64,000 bases of DNA from NCBI RefSeq assembly GCF_963678635.1, contig NC_087067.1:41252379-41316378 (forward strand). Direction: 5' to 3'. The position numbers and the translations under genes are program-made. Under the pieces are notes generated by a model. It was not told where the DNA came from, did no database searches, and was given only the letters and a program-made list of their open reading frames with translations. This document shows, piece by piece, positions 55,593-64,000 of this stretch (the stretch's first letter is position 1; every line of letters begins with the position of its first letter). The stretch is from Symsagittifera roscoffensis (Eukaryota > Xenacoelomorpha > Acoela > Convolutidae).

Positions 55593-58532
55593 TTAGATTT
55601 TTTTTTCAATTAACGGAAAAAGGTCTTTTTTATGCGGGTGTTGTTTTACTCTTTTTTGTTGGGTGTTATTTTTTATCCATTGTGAATATGGAATTGGTTT
55701 AAAAGTTGATGTTCCAAGTAGATCAACTTCGTAGTGGTTATTTTGGCAATCTAAATAAAGTGGGAAGTGTTGTAGATTATTTATCTGTGATTGTTCAACG
55801 TCAGTTTTTACTGCATATTTGCATTCTAGTCGGGGTGATGTTTCGTTTTCTGCAAGGTAAAATTTTATATTTTTGGGTATTTCAACTGTAGTTTTTCGTG
55901 TAAGTAATTCAGGTGGCGTATTTCGACTTAAGGTGTCTGGTAATGCAAGATTTTTTCCTGCGGTCCAAACTATATGTAAGTTTGGGAATTTCATTAAAAT
56001 GAGTTGAAATCTATAAACTCGGTGGTTTGGAATAGACTTTTGTGTAAAAAGAAAGATGATTGGTTTGTGGTCTGTGAATAGAACTGTGGGATGTTTTGAT
56101 CCAAGTATCAGAAATTCATATTCTGTTAGTGTATATATTATGGCTGTACATTCTCTCATTAGAGTTGAGAGTCGTAGCTCTGCATGAGTGAATAATCGAG
56201 AATTTGCTGATATAAGATTTATTTTGTTTGTACCATTGTGTGATTGTAATAATGCTGCGCCGATGCCAAAATTCGAAGCATCGCACATTGCATAGAATGG
56301 TTGATTTGGATCTGGAATTGTATTCGAAATTTGTTCAGTTAAGAGTTTTTTAATTTCTTCAAATCGTGTTTGATGTTCTGTGTTCCATTCAAAATTATTT
56401 TGTTGTCTAAGTATATTATAGAATGGTCTTAGGTATAATTGCATTTTATAGACATATTTGCTTAAAAAATTTAACATTCCAAGGAATTCTTGGATTTTCT
56501 TTTTGTTTGTTGGTGGTTGGAGCTTCTGAATAGCATCAATGCGTGATTTTAATGGAGTGATTGTTTTTCTTTCTATATTGTATCCTAAGAATTTAACTCG
56601 TGTTAAAAAGAAGTGTGATTTATCGGGGGCGGCCCTCAGATTTTCGTTCTGAAGTATATTGTGATAGTGTTCTAAAACATTGAACATTTCTTCTTTTGTC
56701 TGTGATTGCATAAAAACATCGTCTAAATAGGTGATTGCGTTTTTCTTGAGTATTAGTGGTCTAAAAATTTTGCTCATAAAAGCTGAAAATGCTGCTGGTC
56801 CTATGGATATTCCATAGAATAGGCGGTTGAATTCATATTGCTGATTTCCAATAACAAATTGTGTTTAGCGTCGCGATTGTTCATCTAGTGGCATTTGATT
56901 ATATGCACTATTCATATCTGCGGTTGTAAAGTATTTTCCGTTTATTTTTGTTAAAATAACTTGTATTGGTTCAATAGGCCAATTGCATTTTGATTCGTCT
57001 ATTAGTGAATTAAGATATCTAGCGTCTAGAACTATTTTTAATGATTCTCCTTTTGCTAGGATGATAACAGGGTTGATAAATGTGTTACCTTTTGGTTGTT
57101 CTTCTTTGTTTACCGGTGATATAATTTTGTATTGTTCTAAAATATCGAGTAATCTGTTCACTTTATCGTGTAAATGAATTGGTACTTTACTTGCTCTTTG
57201 TTTTTTGAAAACTGCGTCAGGTTTTAATGGGAGATGTAGTGATGAACTGATTTTGCCAACATCAAATTTGGATGTTGCATAGACTGATGAATATTTTATT
57301 AGCTGTTTGGCTAACTTATCAAATTCGTCATGTGTTATTTGTGAATGTTGGAAGTTAAACATTGTTAAAAATTTCTGTTGATTCTCTGTATAGTTATTTA
57401 TGTTGAATGTAGGTTTGAAATATGGGGTTTTTGTGAAATAATCTGAATTTTTTTTTTCATTACTTATTATATTATTTATGGATAATTCTTCATTAAGAAT
57501 TGTGGATTGACAAATATCTAATAATTGGAGTATATTATTTACGCGGTATGCTTTTTCGTGTATTGGTGATATCGTAGCGTTGGTTTCGCAATATCCTAAG
57601 AGTCCTAAAGGTAATGTTACTTGATAGGGTGTATTGTTGTATACATGTAACGAAATAATATCTGAATTCGAGTTTTTCAAGTATTTTATGGATGAAATTG
57701 TGATTTTGAAAAACTTATGGATAGGTTTGAATTCAAAGTCTGACATATAGAGTTGTTGTTTATTTTGTTTTTTATCATATTGGTGAACTTTTTTTATTGA
57801 AAAATTATATATGTTTCCTGATAGTGGTTTCAGGTGTTTTCTTTGTTGGTTATATATTGGATAAAATTTTGAAAAGAATGGTGGTTGTTTATTTAATCTT
57901 TGAAAAAATGTTAGGGATGTGTCTTTTGTTTTTGTGTATTTATCTTTGATTAGTATTTTACTATTCAAGATGTTGATTGTTGGTATATATTTAGAGATAA
58001 ATGGTATTCCAATGATATTGTGTTTAATATCAGTGATATGAAATTTTTGTTTAAATGGTTTATTTAAAATTTTATTTTGCTCTATTGTTCTTGTGGGGAG
58101 AAGAAATAATTGAATTTTTCCATAGTTTACCAATGTTGATCCTTGTGCTGTTGCTAGTTTACTGGAGGTTTCAAGAGGTATTAGTTTTGGGTGTAATGTT
58201 TTTATCTCATTCCATGTGGGAATGTTTATTATGTTTGATTCTGCTCCTGAATCAATTAAAAAATCAATTTCAAGATCTGGTGGTTGAAATTCTTTGTTTC
58301 TTGGACTTTCTAAAAGAAATAGTATTGTCCAGATTTTTTCTTTGGGTTGTTCTTTTTGTATATTTTGATAGATGTGATTTGTATTCAAGCATTTTGTTTT
58401 GTCATTTTCATTGGATTGATTTGTAGTGTTGATTTCGTTAGTTTCTTGTGCCGTTTGTGTGGAATGGATGGGTTCAATATAATAATTGTGAAGGAGTTCT
58501 AAATGATTTTCATATATATGTGATGAAAAAGG
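55593..58532 (-). pseudogene. Protease-RT-RNase H of the giant element, TAA inside RT
   Basis: Same frame as gag. The protease motif FLIDSGAESNI is near 58260. RT motifs are VLDARYLNSLID, then TADMNSAYNQMPLDEQ, immediately interrupted by TAA at 56867-56865 before the QFVIGNQQYEFNRLFYGIS region. Catalytic YLDDVFMQ and FLGYNI follow in frame. RNase H has CDASNFGIGAAL, RECTAIIY and FTDHKPI. The frame ends at TAA 55595-55593, at the A9 run leading into integrase. Domain content is complete and typical of Ty3/gypsy. The TAA inside RT would abolish the product unless suppressed. Confidence 0.88.
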
Positions 58533-58631
58533 TTATTCATATCTAATAGGTTCGTAGTCATTTTCGACTGTTATCATATTGATGGAGATAGTGTTTTCTG
58601 TATCACTTACTGAATCTGATGATCCAAGGTT

Positions 58632-60218
58632 TTATTGATTTAGTAGTAGTTTCTCATTTACTGTGTCATCAATAGCTGGGGGGTCTGATGTTGTTTCCGG
58701 ATTTGATTGTACGTGATTAATATGTCTTTGATGTTTAGGTGTGCTACTTCTGTGGCGATTGTTAGAATTATTATAATGGTTATTATTTCTGTGTGGTGAT
58801 TGGGAATAATTTCTATAACGATTATTATAACTTGAATGTCGATTTTGTGAATTGTTTCGTGATGTGTTTTGATAATTATCGTTTGGTCTGTTATAGTTTG
58901 ATCTGTTTAATGAGTTATTCCTTGATCGATTGTTCGGGTAATTCTGATTTCGGTTGTTTGAATAACTTCTATTTCGATTATTGGAGTAGTTTCTATTTCT
59001 ATTATATGATGAGTTTCGTGACTGATTGTTTGGATAGTATTTATTCCTTGATTAGGAATCAGATCTAGAAACAAATTGTGTTGTTTTCGAATTTGATCTG
59101 GAGTAGTTATTTCGACTATTTGGTCTATTGTAATGATTTTGTGACGAATTTTGTGTATATCTTCATTCTGGTGATCTTCCTCTATAACTTGAGTTATATG
59201 GTGATTGAGTTCTCGTGTAATTGGTATTGCTCGGAAGTGATTTTCCTGAACTGTTGTTGCTGTATACATTTTTGTTTGGTAGATTTTGATCTTTCTTCAT
59301 GTATTGATAGAATGATTTATTTGGTTCTTTATATTTTTGAGGTTTGTTTTGATTGTCCTGTTGTTTTTGTCTACATTCAGAAATACTATGTCCGTATCGT
59401 CGGCAATAATTACACCATTTTTTGAAAGATGATTTGCCTTTAAAGTTTGGGTGTTTTTCATAAATATTGAGTATTTCAGTGATTTTTTCAACGAGGTCTG
59501 TATCTGATTCCTGTATATTGTTGATATTTGTAGTATTTGTTTCAATTCGGTTAACATATTGTAATTTCAGATTTTCTGTTTCTTCAAGTTTCATTGTGAT
59601 TTGCGCTTGCTCTAGTTTGTCTACTAGTTTTCGAAAAACTAAATCGGGCTCTCGAATTGAGGAGGGATGGGATGCTCTCTTTTTTATTGCTATTTTCCTT
59701 AATTGAGGTGTTAAGGTCATCATTAAGATTTCTGTCATTTTTGTGTTTTTATAGTCGTGTGTATTTAATGAATATGCTTTTCGAACTAATGTTTCGATAC
59801 GTACTGCTAATTTTTTGATGGTTTCATTTGGTAATCTACGAATTTCATTACATAAAACTCTTTGTTGTTGTTTGTTTCTTTCGGAGTCAAACATTTTTGA
59901 AAATTCTTGTGTAAATCTTTTCCAATTTGATTTTATTTCTCTAGGCAATACTGAAAACCATTTTTGGGCTGCGCCGTCTAAGGTTGTCTGTATCAACGCT
60001 GTGCGTCGATGTATCCAATTTTGATGTAGTGGCGTATTAATTGGTACAGGTCCTATATTTAAAATTAAATTTGCTGTTACTGCATTTAAATAATCTTCTA
60101 CAGAATATTCAGGGTCTGTTCCTGTGAATACCATTAATGGTTTGTTTGATGTTATTGATGATCCACCGATAAGGTAGGGATTCATTGTCATTTGTAATGA
60201 TTCTGCGGCATTTGGCAT
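58632..60218 (-). pseudogene. Gag of the giant element (capsid and zinc knuckle), interrupted tail
   Basis: ATG at 60218. 351 codons carry a retrotransposon Gag domain (TLDGAAQKWFSVLP, WKRFTQEFSKMF) and a CCHC knuckle CNYCRRYGHSISEC at about residue 270. TGA at 59165-59163 ends this piece, but the frame continues as an Asn/Ser/Arg/Tyr-rich, RNA-binding-like tail through TAA at 59054-59052 to TAA at 58634-58632. A further TAA at 58535-58533 separates it from protease in the same frame. A single suppressible stop between gag and pol is known in some retroviruses; four in a row is not. Confidence 0.85.
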
Positions 60219-60247
60219 TTGTGAAAAATTTGAAAGTTGACTTTTTG

Positions 60248-61966
60248 TTAATCGTGTTGTTGAAAGTAATATGGGAGTGGTATTTCATTTTGCATTTGTG
60301 TTGGTTGATACGAGTGTGTAATCATTGGGTTTTGTGGCTGAATTGGTTGAAAAGATTGTGTAATAATTGGGTTTTGCATTTGTATTGGATGTTGATTTTG
60401 TGTATCTATTGGGTGTGGAGAAAAAATTCTATGATATGTATGTGGTTGAAAAAATTCTATGATAGGTTTCTGCACTCTTTGTCCACGATATTCTTGAGTG
60501 TATGGTGCAAATATATCTGGTTGTAAATAATCATCATCAGAAGATAGATAATCCGTTTGATGAGGTGCTTGTTTTTTATTTTTATTCTGTTGAAAGAATG
60601 GGTAATTTTCACTACGATCCTGTGGAGGATGTGAATTAGTTTGAAAATTTACTGAGTTGGTTGTTGCCATTGGATTATCCCAATATTGAGATCTTATCGG
60701 ATTATGATTATTTTTTCGTGGGGGATAGTTTATTTTTGATGAATGTGTGTAATTATAATTGTGTTCCGCAAAAGTGTTTCTTGTGAATGTTCTGCGTGTT
60801 TTTGACGGTATTGTCATGGGTCTATATGTTTGATAATCCATTTGTGAATATTTTGGAGCAACCGAAGGTTTAACGGTTGATTGTAAGGTTACCTGTGCTA
60901 GTGAAGTGTTTGTATTTCTTGGTGTTGTTAAATTTGGACGTATCGGTGAAATACTTTGTTGTGTAGTTGTTGTTGTTTGGACGATTTCTTCATTTATGAA
61001 GTGTGATGGTGTCTGAATATCTTGTTGAGTGAGATTCCTAGTTCCATTAAGGTTTTCAGTGTGTATGACGGTCGAATTTAAACTGTTATTTCGCGTATCA
61101 GGTAAAAATGTATTGTAGTTTAATGGTGTTGCATCAATGGTTAATGGTACTACTCTTATATAATCTCTTGCATAAGATATTGTACTTATTGCTTGACTTG
61201 AGATTGATTGTGGGATATTTATGAAGGCATAATGAGTCCATTCGGGGTCCCAAATGTAGTCTGATTGTTCTGTGATGGCGGTATCATCGTTTGAATTTCG
61301 AGGTCTAAAATTTTTTCTTGCTTGTGAAATTAAATCTATATTATGTGTGAAATAATCTATTATAAACCATGTCAAAATTTTTTGTAAGTCATGTTTTGTA
61401 TGTTGTGAAACTTCATCTTTAGTGAAATTTTCGTTAATTATATGTAGGAAAGTTGAAAATAGTGTGATTTTATGTCGTACCCTGATATGTTTGGATGTCT
61501 CTGTCGGTGAGACATTTGAGATTGGGGTTTCGTTTTCTAATATTGAAATATAACTATATATTATTGCAAAAACTTCATTAGTAAGTATGGAGTTTGCTCT
61601 TTGTGAGTTATGATATTGTATGCTTTTTATATATTCTAAGAATAATTTTGAAAATTCTAAGTCAAGATCGTCTGTTTGAATTATATATCTGCGGTGATTC
61701 GGGTTTGGTGTACTGAATTCTATGGTGTAGATTCCGTATTGTTGTGTTAAATTACATATATATTTCAGATAGTGATCAATAATTTGTCTTTTGATTTTTA
61801 CATCTGGGAACTCTGCTTTACTTGGGCTGATTCCGGGTTCAAACAAATTTAGGAGGAAATTCTTGCAAAGATCATGTTGGCCTCTATAATCGGGTGCATC
61901 TACGAGGAAGGGGTAGATATCGTCATCATCTGGACTATCTTCACTTGGAGTGTGTGTTTGGCTCAT
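60248..61966 (-). CDS. ORF B: 572-codon protein upstream of gag, unknown function
   Basis: ATG at 61966 (MSQTHTPSEDSPDDDD). An acidic N-terminus is followed by a predicted helical region of about 200 residues (IIDHYLKYICNL, FLEYIKSIQYHN, FAIIYSYISILE), and then a long Gln/Asn/Pro/Tyr-rich tail with near-repeats of QPIQ/MQNPIITQS. It is the only large ORF of the element with no internal stop. Its end overlaps the gag open frame by about 40 nt in the -1 register. It could be a separate pre-gag protein or a matrix-like extension joined by -1 frameshifting. No family recognised. Confidence 0.65.
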   Translation of the reverse strand: MSQTHTPSEDSPDDDDIYPFLVDAPDYRGQHDLCKNFLLNLFEPGISPSKAEFPDVKIKRQIIDHYLKYICNLTQQYGIYTIEFSTPNPNHRRYIIQTDDLDLEFSKLFLEYIKSIQYHNSQRANSILTNEVFAIIYSYISILENETPISNVSPTETSKHIRVRHKITLFSTFLHIINENFTKDEVSQHTKHDLQKILTWFIIDYFTHNIDLISQARKNFRPRNSNDDTAITEQSDYIWDPEWTHYAFINIPQSISSQAISTISYARDYIRVVPLTIDATPLNYNTFLPDTRNNSLNSTVIHTENLNGTRNLTQQDIQTPSHFINEEIVQTTTTTQQSISPIRPNLTTPRNTNTSLAQVTLQSTVKPSVAPKYSQMDYQTYRPMTIPSKTRRTFTRNTFAEHNYNYTHSSKINYPPRKNNHNPIRSQYWDNPMATTNSVNFQTNSHPPQDRSENYPFFQQNKNKKQAPHQTDYLSSDDDYLQPDIFAPYTQEYRGQRVQKPIIEFFQPHTYHRIFSPHPIDTQNQHPIQMQNPIITQSFQPIQPQNPMITHSYQPTQMQNEIPLPYYFQQHD

Positions 61967-62408
61967 TTTTTCGTTTAATGACTGTTAATAGGTAATTATC
62001 GATGTGTCTAATTGGTTGATTCCAATTATACAAATGTACTGGTTTGTGTTTATATTGCTTTTTTATTCTTCTTTTTCCTCTTTTTGATGAATTTGAAGTT
62101 GTTTCTGAGTCTGAAAAATATAATTGATCGTGAATGGGGCAATTTTTATCAATAGATTCTTTTCATTTATAAAGTTCGTCTAAATTGCTGGCTTCTGATT
62201 CTGAAAATGCGTTTCTATTTTTGGAAAATCTTTTTCGTGTTATTTGTCTTTGTTTGGTTATTATTTTCTTTTTTAGTGTTTGTCGTTTTGTTCTAATATA
62301 TCCAACTGTTTGTGTATGAGGTGTGATTACAAGGTCGTATTTTTTGTTATCTATTTCACAGTTGTGTAAAACGATTGTTTGTTTGTTTCCTAGATTTTTA
62401 AATGACAT
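61967..62408 (-). pseudogene. ORF A: small basic ORF near the 5' end, one in-frame TGA
   Basis: ATG at 62408 starts 81 codons with basic clusters (KRQTLKKKIITKQRQITRKR). After TGA at 62165-62163 the frame stays open for about 70 codons with a second basic cluster (KRGKRRIKKQYKHK) and ends overlapping the ORF B start. Basic composition suggests nucleic-acid binding; function unknown. Confidence 0.45.
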
Positions 62409-63659
62409 AAGGTTTAGGATGACGGATGCAAAAACTTGTTAGATGATTTCTATTTTCTTAAATTGTTAGTCCTTACGATTTTTTGGTTAGCTTAATCTGG
62501 GTCTATTTGTTCAGGGTTGGAGAGAAAAGTATATCGATTCCGAAGAATGATTTTTTACTTTCTCGTGGCTAGTATAAGCTAAGGTGTTAACTTACTTAAT
62601 CTTACTTAGGGGTAGTGATTGTGTTCAAGGGTTGGAGAATAGTAAATCGATCCACAAGGTTCAGGTATAATTAGAACGCGAGTAGTTCGTTAGATACTGT
62701 TTTAAACTTACTAAGTCTAAGATTTATCCTGGGTCTGATAAGAGGAGGGTTCAAGTGAAGGATGAATAACCGAAGTTCTTCACTGCTTATCCTAATTTGA
62801 ATGATTAGTTTTGTTCAAAAATTTCTATTAGTCTTGGGTTTTTTGAAAGGGTTGGATAGTGAATCGACGTTTGAGGTCGTTAGACACTAGCTAAGTGGGT
62901 GGGGGAGAACAAAATTGTTCTTTTTGATCCAAGGATAGGCCTTGATGATCAAGTTTTTAAATTTAATTAAATAGAAAATTAATTGAGATCCAAGGATAAG
63001 CCTTGATGATCTGATTTTAAAATTAAGTGAATTTAAGTTTAAAATGGTTTAAATTTGTTTAAGAAAAAGATTTAGTGTTTTAATGATATTAGTGAGCTTA
63101 TGATTGCTGTTATGTTTTAGGTGATGAAGCTGGGACAACTGATGATTTTATGATTACTAACAGTTTATTGTCATGCTACTAATTTTTGTTTTGATTTTCA
63201 ATAAATATTTTCCAAACATGTTTTATATAATACTGCAGAATTTTAGGAAAACGATCTGAGATCTTTTTATCAATCGTTATTGTACATTAATAGTTCTGTT
63301 TAGCGCCCGGAATGATTATGAAGATTGACTTCAAGATTTTATGTTTGTAAATGAAAATCTAATATCCTTGCTAATAAAATTCTAAATATAAAAGTTTGTG
63401 TTGGCTTTTGCCGTACTATCATATAACTATTTGGTAAGTTTCTACTTTGTCGTATGTCGTCTCTGGTTCAAGGTCTTCTTCCAATTCCGGGTAGTTCTGT
63501 TATCGTTCGGAATATTGGCTCTGATCTATTGAGTCGTAGAGACATTTCGATTAAATTATCGTCGTGTAACATTTTAAAAATGTTTTGTCTAAATTCTAAT
63601 CTATTTTTGGTTAATTCTAAGCTATTAAGGTCTTGTTCGAGACTTATGGTCGCACCAGA
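62409..63659 (-). other. 5' leader of the giant element with internal repeats
   Basis: About 1.25 kb with no sustained coding-strand ORF. GATCCAAGGATA(A/G)GCCTTGATGATC occurs twice (about 62928-62953 and 62989-63013). A GGGTTGGA...ATCGA motif occurs three times (about 62514, 62630 and 62848). Leaders of retroviruses carry packaging and dimerisation signals; assigning that role here is inference. Confidence 0.55.
63641..63659 (-). other. Putative primer-binding site of the giant element
   Basis: In coding sense the LTR ends ...TAACTCA, and two bases later comes TGGTGCGACCATAAGTCT. Starting with TGG, complementary to a tRNA CCA end, is the expected form. I could not match it to a known tRNA. 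Confidence 0.5.
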
Positions 63660-64000
63660 TGAGTTATAACCGATGGTCTTAACTCATAGAGTAATTTCGG
63701 ATAGGGTACACCGTCTGCTCGTCACGCTATCTTATTTTCGGCCGGATAGATTCGTGCAACTTCTTAGTCTAATACCGATCCTAATCTTACTCTTATACTA
63801 TCTAGTCTCAGGTTGTTTAACTAGTCTCTGCTAGGCTCAAAAGATCTAGGGTATACTGGTTTATTGCGGCTGCTGAAGTTCTCTTGGAGAGGCAACTAAT
63901 TTCTAAGTTAAATTCAAATCTCTCTGGTGCTGAAATTACAAGTAATTTCAGCACTTACAAATAAGTGGGTTGTTAGTTAGATGGATCATGATTGGTTAAT
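63660..64000 (-). repeat. 5' LTR of the giant element (partial, cut by window edge)
   Basis: 340 of 341 bases match 45123-45463. It includes the same AATAAA (minus strand) near 63860. The remainder lies outside the window. Confidence 0.9.

Larger units (their letters stand above)
45123..64000 (-). mobile_element. Giant env-bearing LTR retrotransposon / endogenous retrovirus (Ty3/gypsy-like pol), antisense
   Basis: Direct repeats starting TGAGTTATAACCG at 45123 and 63660 are identical over the visible 341 bp except 45304/63841. Coding is on the minus strand with Ty3/gypsy domain order (PR-RT-RNase H-IN) preceded by gag and followed by an env-like gene. Total length exceeds 18.8 kb, well above typical gypsy elements, because of a long leader, extra ORFs before gag, and accessory ORFs before and after env. 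The right LTR runs off the window. Almost all ORFs contain in-frame stops, so this copy appears non-autonomous unless the stops are read through or the assembly is wrong. Confidence 0.9.

Noticed and set aside
45123-64000. A variant genetic code in which TAA/TGA are sense codons, suggested by the many in-frame stops
   Set aside because: Copia and PLE frames in the same window terminate at TAA, TGA or TAG in the expected places, and host exons contain no internal TAA/TGA. The stops are specific to the giant element.

Overview
The window is from an animal (metazoan) nuclear genome. It is AT-rich, host genes are split by short spliceosomal introns, and most of the sequence is transposable elements. 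Two host genes can be read. A minus-strand gene at 1-6133 encodes a DUF4062-NACHT NTPase of the TEP1/TTC41/NPHP3 type; nine exons are visible and it runs off the left edge. A plus-strand gene at 41786-44613 encodes a melatonin-receptor-like class A GPCR; four exons cover TM1 to TM5. The species cannot be named from the sequence.

From about 9.6 to 31.3 kb, plus a solo fragment near 37.6 kb, the window is a graveyard of Penelope-like retroelements (PLEs). On the plus strand there is an internally deleted copy (A), two 2.1-kb truncated tandem units (B, C) and one long copy (D) with reverse transcriptase (RT) and GIY-YIG endonuclease. Further copies are inverted (E), decayed (F), and antisense (G, about 25-28.5 kb) with an antisense tandem duplication at 27.2-31.3 kb. 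In at least three copies a PHD-finger-like Cys/His module sits inside the RT, between motif B and the catalytic YVDD box. The flanking pseudo-LTRs carry a repeated hammerhead-ribozyme-like motif.

A young Ty1/copia element (31309-35823; 194-bp LTRs differing at one base) sits inside one unit of the antisense PLE duplication. The sister unit gives a near-empty site.

From 45123 to beyond the right edge lies a giant LTR retrotransposon/endogenous retrovirus in antisense orientation, at least 18.8 kb long. It lies downstream of the last GPCR exon seen and may be in an intron of that gene. Its LTRs match at 340 of 341 visible positions. In coding order (right to left) it holds: 5' LTR, putative primer-binding site, repeat-rich leader, a small basic ORF (A), a 572-codon ORF (B) overlapping gag in the -1 frame, gag with a zinc knuckle, protease-RT-RNase H, integrase with GPY/F-like tail, a small two-TM protein, an ATG-less 392-codon ORF (D), an env-like glycoprotein, an accessory ORF (C), and the 3' LTR. 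Almost every ORF has at least one in-frame TAA or TGA, and three junctions are off by one base at homopolymers. The copy is therefore recent yet apparently defective as read here.
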